Below are positions 23,348 to 32,989 of a DNA stretch of 64,000 nt, in pieces. Each line of letters starts with the position of its first letter. Within the stretch, counting starts at the first letter, position 1. The translations under genes were made by a program, and so were the position numbers. The notes beneath the pieces are model-generated. The model did no database searches, was not told where the DNA came from, and saw only the letters and a list, made by a program, of their open reading frames with translations. The stretch covers positions 1,482,840-1,546,839 of the forward strand of contig NC_021039.1 in NCBI RefSeq assembly GCF_000210095.1, in the 5' to 3' direction. The DNA is from Ruminococcus champanellensis 18P13 = JCM 17042. Its GTDB lineage: Bacteria > Bacillota > Clostridia > Oscillospirales > Ruminococcaceae.

Positions 23348-24692
23348 ATGCCTGCGTGTCCAAAGTGCCACTTTTCACCTGTAACATCACATCGGCGTAG
23401 AACTCGGTTCCCATGTGATGAAACCTTGCGGTGCCCCGGTATTTTTCAGCAATCATTTTTACGGAGTGGATCCCGATTCCGCTGCCCTTCCGCTTGGTGG
23501 ATTCATACTGCCCGTCCTTCAGCCGGACAAAGCCATCAAAGCTGTTGGTAGAAACAATATAGAGGTTGACGTTGTTTCTCAACTCCACAGACAGGCAGTG
23601 ATAGCGTGGGGCGGTATCCTCCACCGTACTGCATCCGGCAAAGGCATTTTCAATGAGATTTCCCAGCAGACTGCACAGATCCGGCTCTGCAACATGGATC
23701 CATTCCGGGATATCCGTGTGCCAGTCCAGTTGGATTCCATTGCTTGCAGCCAGCTGTGCGTAATAATTCAAAAGTGCGTTGACCGCATGGTTTTTGCAGA
23801 AATGCCGGATCTCCGTTTCCGGCAGGCTGCTGACATACTTTGTGAGATACTGCTGCAGGGCGGTTAAATTTCCTGCATCCGCAAGCCGCTTCAGGGTAAA
23901 CACAGATTGCTTGAAATCATGCCGTTCCTTGGCAGTATCTTCGATGTATTTTTTCTGCATCCGATACTGATTCTCCGCCATTTCAAAGAACTGGATCCGT
24001 TCCTGGATGGCGGCTGTGCGTAAGATCCCCATTGCCGTATGGTAAAAGGAAACGTACATCGCAATCAGAAACAGCAGCAGCACCAGCAGCAGCGTAATAT
24101 ATATGGGGAAGCACCTGCCCACGTACAGGGTGGCGTAGTGCCGGGGGATGATGGCGAGATTCAGCAGTAGAAAGGTGGCGGACACAGCGATCATAGAGCC
24201 CCATGCGCCGGAAACCAGCAGCCGGTCAATCAGGATGCTGCCCCACTTGCGCAGGGGGAAGATGAGCAGTACCGCCGCCACGCCGGTGGCTGCAAACTGA
24301 AACAGAGCTGCCTGCCAGCTGAACTGACCGGAGGTGCTCCCCGGATGGAGCCATGCGTCATAGGCGTAGGAAAAATTGGAGACGAATGCGGACACCACAC
24401 AGCTGAACAAGAATGTGCAGATACAGCGGCTCCAGTCGGTTTTTAATGTCAGGCGATAGCCCACGCTGAACAGCAGCAGAGAGGGCAGCAGGATTATGTT
24501 GCAGTCCAGTCCCAGGGCAGCTGCACACCAGGCAGCAGCCGGAATATAGACCAGCAGCGTACCTGCCGCAAGCAATGCGGTTTTTCCCGGGGAGAATCGC
24601 AGCTGTCGATGCATGGGCAGGTAGCACAGCATGGCAGAAGGGATCAGCACCAGAAACTGTACTGCCTGTTGCAGCCAATTCAGAATCGTCAA
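23346..24692 (-). CDS. Sensor histidine kinase of the AgrC/VirS type (GHKL)
   Basis: A 448-residue protein with an N-terminal half of six or seven membrane segments and a cytoplasmic kinase domain. The phosphoacceptor histidine is in KERHDFKQSVFTL near residue 263, the N box in LLGNLIENAF and the G box in GSGIGIHSVKMIAEKY. Kinases of this type in Firmicutes usually detect secreted peptides. The start ATG overlaps the response regulator stop (ATGA), so the pair is translationally coupled. No agrB/agrD-like genes are adjacent, so the ligand is unknown. Confidence 0.87.
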   Translation of the reverse strand: MTILNWLQQAVQFLVLIPSAMLCYLPMHRQLRFSPGKTALLAAGTLLVYIPAAAWCAAALGLDCNIILLPSLLLFSVGYRLTLKTDWSRCICTFLFSCVVSAFVSNFSYAYDAWLHPGSTSGQFSWQAALFQFAATGVAAVLLIFPLRKWGSILIDRLLVSGAWGSMIAVSATFLLLNLAIIPRHYATLYVGRCFPIYITLLLVLLLFLIAMYVSFYHTAMGILRTAAIQERIQFFEMAENQYRMQKKYIEDTAKERHDFKQSVFTLKRLADAGNLTALQQYLTKYVSSLPETEIRHFCKNHAVNALLNYYAQLAASNGIQLDWHTDIPEWIHVAEPDLCSLLGNLIENAFAGCSTVEDTAPRYHCLSVELRNNVNLYIVSTNSFDGFVRLKDGQYESTKRKGSGIGIHSVKMIAEKYRGTARFHHMGTEFYADVMLQVKSGTLDTQA

Positions 24693-25432
24693 GAGGATCG
24701 CCTGCCTTTCTGTCCGCTGCGGATTGCGGAAAAGCTGTAATGCAGCCAGGCTTCTTCAATGTTTGCCCTGTCCCTGACCTTAACCGGAAGAGTTTCACCG
24801 CTGCTCATGCGGCAGCCGTATTCCCCGAAAGCGGTGATGTGATCCATATTGACCAGCACGCCCTTGTTGATCAGCAGAAACCGCTTGTCCCGGGCAAGGG
24901 GATCGGCAAAGTCTGAAAATTTCATGCGTGTGCTGTATTTGTTCCCGCTGCTGTCCGTGATGCGCACATAATGGTCGTCTGCAACGGCAGAAACAAACTG
25001 CTCATACAACAGGCGGACAGTCTGCCTGTTGCTGGTGAATGTGAGGTATCTCGCCTTGGGAGGCATGACCCGGAGCACATCCTCCATGACCTTGCGGATT
25101 CGGTCTGGCTCAAATGGCTTTTGTATGTATTCAAAGGCGTGACAGGCAAATGCCTCCGGCATATGCTCCATGCTGGTGGTCAGAAAAATCAGAATACAGC
25201 GACTGTCCTGATGACGCAGAGCGGCGGCTGTTTCTGTTCCGGACATGCCCTGCATGTAGATATCCATGAACACCACATCAAAGCCACCCGGTTCAAAGTG
25301 TTTCAGGAAGTCTTCGCCGCTGGAAAAGCAATGGATCTCAAACTCCACTGCCAGCTCCGCACCCAGGCAGTTCAGAGCATGCTCCATGTTGGCGGATTCC
25401 TCCGGCATATCATCTACAATCCCAATACGCAC
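24689..25432 (-). CDS. LytTR-family response regulator
   Basis: A 247-residue regulator. The receiver domain has the acidic pair IVDDMPEE, the phosphorylated aspartate in VVFMDIYMQG (near residue 58) and the conserved lysine in YIQKPFEPD. The C-terminal LytTR DNA-binding domain covers about residues 135-235 (FVSAVADDHYVRI, RFLLINKGVLVNMDHI). GTG at 25432 follows GAGGTGTGAAAG. The gene is first in a two-gene operon with its kinase and is divergent from the giant GLUG gene, whose promoter carries a pair of LytTR-like repeats. Confidence 0.9.
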   Translation of the reverse strand: MRIGIVDDMPEESANMEHALNCLGAELAVEFEIHCFSSGEDFLKHFEPGGFDVVFMDIYMQGMSGTETAAALRHQDSRCILIFLTTSMEHMPEAFACHAFEYIQKPFEPDRIRKVMEDVLRVMPPKARYLTFTSNRQTVRLLYEQFVSAVADDHYVRITDSSGNKYSTRMKFSDFADPLARDKRFLLINKGVLVNMDHITAFGEYGCRMSSGETLPVKVRDRANIEEAWLHYSFSAIRSGQKGRRSS

Positions 25433-25529
25433 CTTTCACACCTCGCTCCTGTCAATACATAGCATCCGGCTGTTCACAGTCACCCACTCTATTATACAAT
25501 ATCCGCAAGGCTTTTTCCACTCCTTTCGC

Positions 25530-25564
25530 TGACGTTTACGACAGAAAATTGACGTTCACGACAG
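25530..25564 (+). promoter_or_regulatory. Paired direct repeats, probable LytTR operator
   Basis: TGACGTTTACGACAG (25530-25544) and TGACGTTCACGACAG (25550-25564) are identical at 14 of 15 positions and start 20 bases apart. LytTR regulators bind two such direct repeats about two helical turns apart. The second repeat ends five bases before the -35 box at 25570, the position of an activator. On the other strand the pair also lies just upstream of a possible promoter for the regulator gene. Confidence 0.72.
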
Positions 25565-25569
25565 TTTGA

Positions 25570-25598
25570 TTGCAATGCTCCGCTGGATGTGGTATAAT
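25570..25598 (+). promoter_or_regulatory. Promoter of the giant GLUG gene
   Basis: TTGCAA (25570-25575) and TATAAT (25593-25598) with a 17-base spacer, about 70 bases upstream of the start codon and immediately downstream of the LytTR-like repeats. Confidence 0.75.
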
Positions 25599-25668
25599 AA
25601 GGGCAACGCAGTACCCCCCGCAGGTTCTGTGGGGATTTGTCTGAAATATACAGAAAGGAATGAAAGCG

Positions 25669-28600
25669 ATGAAAAAAACACTGAAGAAACTGACGGCTCT
25701 GTTTGCCGCATTGCTGATGTGCGGATCACCCCTCCTGGAGTTCCCGGACGGCAGCTTCCGCCTGGATCTTTTAGCATGGGCGGCAGAGGAAACGGAGCAT
25801 ACGGAGCACAGCTATGACAACGGCTTCTGTACCTCCTGTCAGGCACTCCAGCCAGCCGAGCAGAATGCAGAGGCGACCTATGAGATCGGCAACGCAGGAC
25901 AGCTGTTCTGGTTTGCGGCTCTGGTCAACGGTACCCTTACAGACGGAACAGAACAGAATACAGCAGCAAACGCCGAATTGACGGCGGATATTACGGTAAA
26001 CAAATATGTAGTGAACGAGGACGGCTCGCTCAATGAATATGATGCGGATAGCTTTCGCCCATGGACACCCATTGGATCTTATTATGGCACTGGAGAGAAA
26101 AATAGGTTTAAAGGTGCGCTTAACGGAAAGGGCCATACTGTCAGGGGTCTTTATATGCAGAAATTGATTTTTGGTGTGGGGCTTGTGGGTGCAGCCGGTG
26201 CCTCTGCAAGCATTTCCAACATCCGTGTTGTGGACTCCTATTTTTCCGGAAGGGATTATGTAGGCGGCATCTGTGGAGTTATAGAGAATGGCAGCGACAT
26301 TGTAAACTGCTCTTTTGCCGGTTCCGTTACTGCGGATAACAGCGTCGGTGGTATCTGCGGCAGGGCTGTAAGCACAAACATTGAGCGTTGCTATGCGAAC
26401 AGTACCGTGACCAATTCTTTGTCGTATTTGGGCGGCATTTGCGGCAGCGTAGACTCGGCATCGATCGACCACTGTTATTTCAACAAGGAGCGGTTCAGCG
26501 GAGAGGTCGTGAGCCGTACCGTTTCTTCTACCATTACAAATTCCTCGGGGGAGAGTGCCGCAGAGGTGGCAAGCGGTAGGATTGCATATCTGCTCCAGGA
26601 GGGACAGTCGGAGCCGTTCTGGGGACAGAAACTCGGCGAGGACAGTGATCCGATGCTGGGCGGCGCAAAGGTCTATCAGGTAGACGTATACAGCACCTGT
26701 GACAAGGCAGGCGAGCCTGGAGTCGGATACAGCAATACGGATCAGCCCCTGTACAGCCAGCATGTGGACTACGAGGCGCATAATGGCTTCTGCGCCTGCG
26801 GTGCAACTCCCCAGGCTGCTGCACAGAATGCAGAGGGGTACTACGAGATCTCCAACCCGGGGCAGCTGTACTGGTTTGCAGGGCTTGTGAACGGCACGCT
26901 TGCAGGCGTGTCCCGGAACACCTCTGCCAATGCAGTGCTGACGGCGGATATCACGATCAATGAAAACGTGCTGCTGGAGGACGGTACCCTGAATGCGGAG
27001 AAGACAGCTGCGTTCCGACCCTGGTCGCCCCTGGGTGACGATTACATGAATCCCTATGCAGGTAATTTCAACGGCGGCAATCATACGGTCAGCGGCTTGT
27101 ATTTGGATATGGAACAGGGCAACGGCGGTTTTATCGGCATTCTGGAAAGCGGGAGAACTGTTTCCGATCTTACCATTGCGGATTCCTACTTCAAGGCGCA
27201 GACATCCGTGGGCGGTATCTGCGGTGTGGCCAACGGCAATATCCAGAACTGCCACAATGGGGCAACCCTGTCCGGTACGGCTTCCGGCGGCGGTATCTGC
27301 GGACAGAGCGGCACGGGAACGGTCATTTCCGGTTGTACCAATACCGGCAGGATCTTTGCTACATATATCGGCGGCGGCATCTGCGGCTATTCCGGGAAGA
27401 CTGCAACCATCAAAAATTGCTTCAATTCCGGTTCCGTCAGCGCAGGAGGCTGTGCCGGCGGCATCTGCGGATCCGGGTATGATACGTATTACATTCAGAA
27501 CTGTGCCAACATCGGCACTGTGACCAACGACCAGGATTGTGCCAGCATCTGCGGTCAGCCCAGCACCAGCAGCAGCACCGGGCAGGGAGCGGTCATCACT
27601 GATTGCTATTACCTGGAGAAGGCAGTGCCGGATGCCAATGCGGAGTCGCTGAACGGGGAGGCGTTTTCCTCCGGCAAGGCGGCATTTCTGCTGCAAGGCT
27701 CCCAGCCGGAGCAGGCTTGGGGACAGAAGCTGGGGACGGATGCATACCCCATCCCCGGCAGTCCGGACATTGTGTATAAAAACGGCATCTTTGAAAGCTG
27801 TGAGCTGGAGCCAGTTGTGGTTTACGGCAATGCCCCGGCGGAGCCGGTTTACAACGGACATGGTGGTTATGCATCCCACAACGGCTTCTGCGCTTGCGGA
27901 GAAACCATACAGCCTGCACTGCAGAATGCAGCAGGCGCATACGAGATCGGCAACACCGGACAGCTGCTCTGGTTTGCAAAGCTTGTAAACGGAGCCCTTG
28001 CGGATGTGGAGCAGAATCTGTCCGCCAATGCAGTGCTGACAGCGGATATTGTGCTCAACGAAAACCTGCTGAATGACCAGGGAGAACTGAACGAGGGAAC
28101 ATTCCGCCCCTGGACGCCCATGGGTACGGAGGATACGCCATACACCGGCAGCTTTGACGGACAGGGGCATGCCATCAAGGGAATATATCTGAATGAAAGC
28201 GGCACGGACAACGCAGGCTTGTTCCGTGCATCAAACGGCACGATCGCCAATCTGCGCCTGGTGGACTGCTATGTCATCGGACAGCGTAAAGTGGGTGCTG
28301 TCTGCGGCTTAAACAACGGAACCATTCGCAATTGCGCTGTTTCCGGTATGGTAACAGGCACTATAAATGTAGGGGGTATTTGCGGCTACATGGAGAAAAA
28401 TAGGGTGGTGGAAAACTGCCTGAGTGATGTTCGTGTAACCGCTACCGCTTATGGAGCCGGTGGAATCTGCGGCAGCAGCGGCGGAATCATCAGATACTGC
28501 CTGGTTTTGGGGCCCGTCAGCGGCAACACCTTACAAGGCGGCATCTGCGGTGGTTATTTAGGAATGTATGCAATCATACAGAACAGCTATTTTAACAGTG

Positions 28601-31600
28601 ATGTATTTGACGGTAAGGTAATACCAATAGATACCAATTGCGAAATCACGGATTCTTCGGGCAAGACTGCCGCAGAGCTGGCAAGCGGTGAAGTTGCTTG
28701 TCAGCTGGGAGAAGCCTGGGGACAGAACATTGACAACGGAGAAACGGTTCAGGACATACCTGTGCTTGGAGGCGCAAGGGTTTACCTGAGACGGATTTAC
28801 ACCACCTGCGCCAAGTCGGATACCCCCGTCACTGTTTACAGCAATACCAACGGGGATCAGGCTCCGGCTCATGATCTGAACAACGGCTTCTGTGAAACCT
28901 GCGGTTACATGGAGCCGGCGGTGCAGAATGCGGAAGGTACTTATGAGATTGGCAACGCCGGGCAGATGTACTGGTTCGCAGGGCTTGTGAACGGTACGCT
29001 GGAAAGCGTGGAGCAGAAACGATCTGCCAATGCTGTGCTGACAGCGGATATTGTACTGAACAAACATGTGCTGAACGATGCCGGCGAACTGAACCAGGGT
29101 ACGTTCCGCCCCTGGACACCAATGGGGATCAGCGATGTACCTTATATGGGCGTCTTTGACGGACAAGGGCATGCCATCCAGGGAATGTATCTGAATGAAA
29201 GCGACACCGACTATGTAGGCTTGTTCCGTTCTGCATCCGGTACGATCACCAATTTATGCCTGGATGATTTCTATGTAAACGGGCGATCTAAAGTCGGCGG
29301 GCTTTGCGGTAGAAACAGCGGAACCATTAGAGAGTGTTACACTTACGGTCTGGCTGTGGGGAATTCCTATTTGGGCGGCATCTGTGGATGGAATTGTAGT
29401 AGCGGCGTGGTGGAGCACTGCATCAATGATGCCTGGGTGACCGGCACAGAGGATGCCATCGCGATTGGTGGTATCTGCGGCGTAAACGACGCTTATCTAC
29501 AGGGATGCGCCAATACAGCCTCCCTGCAGGGGGACTATAATCTTGGCGGTGTGTGCGGCAGCAATAATCAGTCGATTCTGAACTGCTACAGCACGGGAGA
29601 CCTGGAAGGTCTGAGCAATGTAGGCGGCGTTTGCGGATTGAATACTGGCTCTCTTGTGTGCTGCTACAGCTTCTGCAACGTAACGGGCAACGAAAATGTC
29701 GGCGGTATTGCGGGTCTGCAGAGCACGAAAGGAAAAATGGAAGTCTGCTATTTTAACAGCGATCTGTTCAGCGGTCCGGTATTCGGCGGCGAGGACGGTA
29801 AAATGGAGAAGTCCTCCCCCATGACTGCGGATGCCTTTGCCTCCGGTGAGGTCGCATACCTTTTTCAATCCAGACTGTTGGATTCTCCCTGGGGACAGCT
29901 GCTTGGTATGGATCCCATGCCGACGCTCTACAACCCGAATATTGTGTACAAAAATCAAGCATACGATAGCTGTGAGCTGGAAGCGGGTACGGTTTACGGC
30001 AATGCCCCGGCGGAGCCGGTTTACAACGGACACGGAGGCTATGAGTCCCGCAACGGCTTCTGCGCCTGCGGCAAGACGGTGCAGCCTGCTGTTCTGAACG
30101 ACAACATGAAGTATGAGATCAGCAATGCTGGTCAGCTGTACTGGTTTGCCGGGCTTGTGAACGATACACTGGAAAATGTGGATCAGAACCGGTATGCCAA
30201 TGCTGTGCTGACGGCGAATATCACAGTGAACCAATTTGTGCTGAGCGGTGGGGCGCTATCGGGAGAAGATCATCGTAAGTGGACGCCCATTGGAACACCC
30301 GGAGCAGCCTATGCAGGTACCTTTGACGGAAACGGTTACAGCATCAGCGGACTGTACGTGAACGATGCTGACCTGGATCATGTGGGACTCTTTGGAATGT
30401 CCGAGGGTAAGATCTGCAATGTCCGCATCATGGATTCCTATCTGCTGGGCAGGATTGCCGTAGGGGCTGTGTGCGGCTATAATGATGGTACCATCCGGCA
30501 ATGCGCTGTGGAAGGCGTTGTAAAAGGCAGTACCAGTGTAGGCGGTATCTGCGGCGTCAATGATTCGGCTATCCTCGGTCGCATTCAGAATTGCCAGAAT
30601 GCTGCCAGTGTATCGGCAGATGCCAATGCCGGCGGCATTTGCGGCAGAAATGACGGAACCATTCAGAGATGCTGCAGCGTTGGGCAGGTGACCAGCAACC
30701 TATACGCAGGTGGTATCAGCGGCATCAATGACGCTGAGGGAAGCATCGAAATCTGCTTCTACAACAGCGACGTGTTCAGCGGCGATGGGATCGGAACCGA
30801 GACTGGAAAATCAAAGGACGTTCTGGGAAAGAACGCTGCGGAACTCTATTCCGGCGAGGTGGCATACCTCCTGCAATCGGGACAGTCGGGTGAGATCTGG
30901 GGGCAGGACCTGGACAACGGAAAGATCCATCAGAGTGAACCTTCTCTGGACGGCGAAAAAGTATATCAGTACTTAACCTATGAAGGCTGCAACAACCAGG
31001 CGCCCTATACCGTTTCCTACAGCAACACGGCGCTGCAGGATACCTTCCGGGGGCATGTGTACGAAAACGGCAAGTGCAAGTACTGCGATTTCTTTGAAAA
31101 TCAGGTTGGCGCACACCTGGTTGGTTATTCTCTGAGCCTGGGCGGCAATATCGGCGTTCGCTTCTACATGGAGCTGGATCCTCGCACTGTAGCACGCTTC
31201 GACAGCTATATGCTGTTTACTTTGCCAGATGGTCAGACTAAGAAGATCTATGTATCGGATGCCATAAGGGAGACCCGCAACAACCAGACCTATTATATCT
31301 TCAACTGCGAGGTCGCTCCGAAGGAAATGACTGCCCCGATTACGGCACAGATGTATGCCGGCTCGCTGTGCAGTGAACTTTACACTTTTATGGTGGCGGA
31401 CTATGCAGACTATATTTTCGACCACGAGAATCAGTATTCTGCGGAAACGGTGGCACTGACCCAGGAGATCCTGCGGTATGGTGCATACGCCAAGGCATAC
31501 TTTGACGGGGATACTTTGGGCGCTGCTGAGGAAATGCGCGGCATCACTGCGGATACTCTGGCGGATGCAAATCCCACCGTATCCGGCACATTGCCGGCGG

Positions 31601-31926
31601 GCATTACCTACTACGGCTCCAGCTTGGTGCTGGAATCCGATATGATCCTGCGGCATTACTTCAAGGTGAAAACCGGTGTGGACGTGAGCCAATACGGCTT
31701 TAGCGGCAACAAGGGGGAGTATTACTATATGGATCAGCAGATCACCCCCGGCAGAACCGCTGCTGACTGTGTGATCGGCGATTACACCCTGCACTATGAC
31801 ACCATGTGCTATGTGCATGCAGTGCTGGCAAGTCCGGATGCGCCGGAGAATCTGCAGCAGCTTGCTGCGGCTCTGTATCTGTACAACCAGGCGGCGGCAG
31901 CATATCTGAAAAACGTAATTGGATAA
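25669..31926 (+). CDS. Giant modular secreted protein with five GLUG-repeat modules
   Basis: A 2,085-residue protein with a signal peptide (LTALFAALLMCG...AWA near residue 38). Five tandem modules of 320-390 residues follow, each opening with an H...NGFCxxC segment and a conserved YEIxNAGQLYWFAGLVNGTL block. Each continues with several GLUG-type repeats (GGICG within beta-rich units) and closes with a block like ASGEVAYLLQ...WGQ. A C-terminal domain of about 280 residues (VGAHLVGYSLSLGGNIGVRFYM onward) resembles domains in other large clostridial secreted proteins. GLUG repeats occur in bacterial surface adhesins and IgA-protease-like proteins. No LPxTG, dockerin or SLH anchor was seen. GAAAGGA favours the ATG at 25669. 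Probably controlled by the divergent two-component system. Adhesion is the best guess, unproven. Confidence 0.85.
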   Translation: MKKTLKKLTALFAALLMCGSPLLEFPDGSFRLDLLAWAAEETEHTEHSYDNGFCTSCQALQPAEQNAEATYEIGNAGQLFWFAALVNGTLTDGTEQNTAANAELTADITVNKYVVNEDGSLNEYDADSFRPWTPIGSYYGTGEKNRFKGALNGKGHTVRGLYMQKLIFGVGLVGAAGASASISNIRVVDSYFSGRDYVGGICGVIENGSDIVNCSFAGSVTADNSVGGICGRAVSTNIERCYANSTVTNSLSYLGGICGSVDSASIDHCYFNKERFSGEVVSRTVSSTITNSSGESAAEVASGRIAYLLQEGQSEPFWGQKLGEDSDPMLGGAKVYQVDVYSTCDKAGEPGVGYSNTDQPLYSQHVDYEAHNGFCACGATPQAAAQNAEGYYEISNPGQLYWFAGLVNGTLAGVSRNTSANAVLTADITINENVLLEDGTLNAEKTAAFRPWSPLGDDYMNPYAGNFNGGNHTVSGLYLDMEQGNGGFIGILESGRTVSDLTIADSYFKAQTSVGGICGVANGNIQNCHNGATLSGTASGGGICGQSGTGTVISGCTNTGRIFATYIGGGICGYSGKTATIKNCFNSGSVSAGGCAGGICGSGYDTYYIQNCANIGTVTNDQDCASICGQPSTSSSTGQGAVITDCYYLEKAVPDANAESLNGEAFSSGKAAFLLQGSQPEQAWGQKLGTDAYPIPGSPDIVYKNGIFESCELEPVVVYGNAPAEPVYNGHGGYASHNGFCACGETIQPALQNAAGAYEIGNTGQLLWFAKLVNGALADVEQNLSANAVLTADIVLNENLLNDQGELNEGTFRPWTPMGTEDTPYTGSFDGQGHAIKGIYLNESGTDNAGLFRASNGTIANLRLVDCYVIGQRKVGAVCGLNNGTIRNCAVSGMVTGTINVGGICGYMEKNRVVENCLSDVRVTATAYGAGGICGSSGGIIRYCLVLGPVSGNTLQGGICGGYLGMYAIIQNSYFNSDVFDGKVIPIDTNCEITDSSGKTAAELASGEVACQLGEAWGQNIDNGETVQDIPVLGGARVYLRRIYTTCAKSDTPVTVYSNTNGDQAPAHDLNNGFCETCGYMEPAVQNAEGTYEIGNAGQMYWFAGLVNGTLESVEQKRSANAVLTADIVLNKHVLNDAGELNQGTFRPWTPMGISDVPYMGVFDGQGHAIQGMYLNESDTDYVGLFRSASGTITNLCLDDFYVNGRSKVGGLCGRNSGTIRECYTYGLAVGNSYLGGICGWNCSSGVVEHCINDAWVTGTEDAIAIGGICGVNDAYLQGCANTASLQGDYNLGGVCGSNNQSILNCYSTGDLEGLSNVGGVCGLNTGSLVCCYSFCNVTGNENVGGIAGLQSTKGKMEVCYFNSDLFSGPVFGGEDGKMEKSSPMTADAFASGEVAYLFQSRLLDSPWGQLLGMDPMPTLYNPNIVYKNQAYDSCELEAGTVYGNAPAEPVYNGHGGYESRNGFCACGKTVQPAVLNDNMKYEISNAGQLYWFAGLVNDTLENVDQNRYANAVLTANITVNQFVLSGGALSGEDHRKWTPIGTPGAAYAGTFDGNGYSISGLYVNDADLDHVGLFGMSEGKICNVRIMDSYLLGRIAVGAVCGYNDGTIRQCAVEGVVKGSTSVGGICGVNDSAILGRIQNCQNAASVSADANAGGICGRNDGTIQRCCSVGQVTSNLYAGGISGINDAEGSIEICFYNSDVFSGDGIGTETGKSKDVLGKNAAELYSGEVAYLLQSGQSGEIWGQDLDNGKIHQSEPSLDGEKVYQYLTYEGCNNQAPYTVSYSNTALQDTFRGHVYENGKCKYCDFFENQVGAHLVGYSLSLGGNIGVRFYMELDPRTVARFDSYMLFTLPDGQTKKIYVSDAIRETRNNQTYYIFNCEVAPKEMTAPITAQMYAGSLCSELYTFMVADYADYIFDHENQYSAETVALTQEILRYGAYAKAYFDGDTLGAAEEMRGITADTLADANPTVSGTLPAGITYYGSSLVLESDMILRHYFKVKTGVDVSQYGFSGNKGEYYYMDQQITPGRTAADCVIGDYTLHYDTMCYVHAVLASPDAPENLQQLAAALYLYNQAAAAYLKNVIG
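25807..31054 (+). repeat. Five tandem ~1-kb coding repeats
   Basis: Module starts (conserved histidine codon) lie near 25807, 26761, 27859, 28869 and 30031, with a sixth partial start near 31055 leading into the C-terminal domain. Some segments are nearly identical in DNA, for example the junction encoding NAPAEPVYNGHGGY at about 27828 and 29998, which points to recent duplication or gene conversion between modules. Confidence 0.8.
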
Positions 31927-31928
31927 AC

Positions 31929-31965
31929 CAACAGCCTCATCGGGAAACCGATGGGGCTGTTTTTG
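31929..31965 (+). terminator. Terminator of the GLUG gene
   Basis: AACAGCC-CATCGG pairs with CCGATG-GGCTGTT around a GAAA loop, followed by TTTTT, three bases after the stop codon. Confidence 0.88.
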
Positions 31966-32049
31966 CCTTCAGTGATTGCAAGTAATGGATATTTGTGATA
32001 AAATATGATACAAAGCATCTGAATAAACGGACGAAAAGAGGTGGCATGC

Positions 32050-32934
32050 TTGAAACGATACAGGGTTGCTTTGTGTGGACTGATCCTGCTGATGGTGCTG
32101 GTAATGCTGAATGGATGTCATGCAGAATATGAATGTACCATTCAGTTCCAGGAGGGAACAGAGGCGGAGGGGATGCTGGAGCTGCTGATTCCACTGGCGG
32201 AGGAGGATCCGGAGTATCGTGAATACAAGGAGATTGAGGGTGTAAGGAAATCCGCACCCCCGGTGGCGCTGCAGGATGGGAGCACATATCGGAGCATTCA
32301 ATGGTATTCCCATCTGTCAGATATACGCACGAATCCGGGAAAGACTACGCTGTGCTTCAATGCAGCTGATGAGTTTCTCAATTTGTGTGAAACTCGTCGG
32401 AGTTTCAGGATCGCCTTGGTGGATTCCCAGGGGAATCTGCTTCAGCTGTCGGAGGAATACCCCTTTCAGTCCGGAAAGCAGAGCTATCTGGTGCCGCCCA
32501 TCCTATACAATCCGGAAACCAATACGGTGCTGCCCCAGTACCGGTATCGGCAGACCTTTGCGCAAGTGATCCGGGATTTGATCCTATGCAGGATGATGAA
32601 GAGTGTGCCTTGGGCAGCCATTGCAGCTCTGATTACAATACTGGTACGAAGATGGACTGGCGGGGCGGGTGTTTCCAACCGCTATTACCAATTATATTTT
32701 CTTGCATTGTGCCTGCCAAGCCTGATCTATCTGGGCTGTACCTTGTACGAGGCATTCCAGAGCACATTGACAAACCAGGAAGCGTGGAAGCGGTTTTTCG
32801 AGCTTATGCATTTTTCCACAAAGGAACTATGCTGGTTTGCAGTATCCTATCTGATCCTGTTGCTTTTGGGTTGCTGGAATGCGGTGAATCGGATTCGCCG
32901 CTGGGTACAGAAAAACCTGGACCCGCCGCAATAA
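32050..32934 (+). CDS. Membrane protein with lipoprotein-like N-terminus
   Basis: A roughly 294-residue protein. The N-terminus (KRYRVALCGLILLMVLVMLNGCHAEYEC) resembles a lipoprotein signal with a cysteine near residue 22. An extracellular domain of about 140 residues is followed by three hydrophobic segments in the C-terminal half (near VPWAAIAALITIL, LYFLALCLPSLIYLG and WFAVSYLILLLLGCW). TTG at 32050 is preferred because AGAGGTGG lies five bases upstream; a GTG at 32041 overlaps that site. No family recognised. It is monocistronic, followed by a palindromic repeat. Confidence 0.65.
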   Translation: MKRYRVALCGLILLMVLVMLNGCHAEYECTIQFQEGTEAEGMLELLIPLAEEDPEYREYKEIEGVRKSAPPVALQDGSTYRSIQWYSHLSDIRTNPGKTTLCFNAADEFLNLCETRRSFRIALVDSQGNLLQLSEEYPFQSGKQSYLVPPILYNPETNTVLPQYRYRQTFAQVIRDLILCRMMKSVPWAAIAALITILVRRWTGGAGVSNRYYQLYFLALCLPSLIYLGCTLYEAFQSTLTNQEAWKRFFELMHFSTKELCWFAVSYLILLLLGCWNAVNRIRRWVQKNLDPPQ

Positions 32935-32941
32935 TTGGATT

Positions 32942-32989
32942 TAAGGCAACACCTTCGGGGCTTTGCGTATGGGGACAACTATTGCCTTA
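32942..32989. repeat. REP-like palindromic repeat (copy 1)
   Basis: TAAGGCAA and TTGCCTTA form an 8-bp perfect stem around a GC-rich loop containing GCTTTGCG. Similar elements occur at 33390, 34741, 35878 and 54205. The right arm includes the stop codon of the neighbouring minus-strand gene. Confidence 0.5.

Noticed and set aside
25771-28170. A 799-codon minus-strand open frame opposite the GLUG gene
   Set aside because: It mirrors the repeated structure of the plus-strand gene, has no start signal and no recognisable domain; it is an antisense shadow of the repeats.
25807-31054. Regular ~1-kb repetition considered as a tandem non-coding array or CRISPR
   Set aside because: The repeats are in-frame coding modules of one protein; there are no short identical repeats with unique spacers anywhere in the window.
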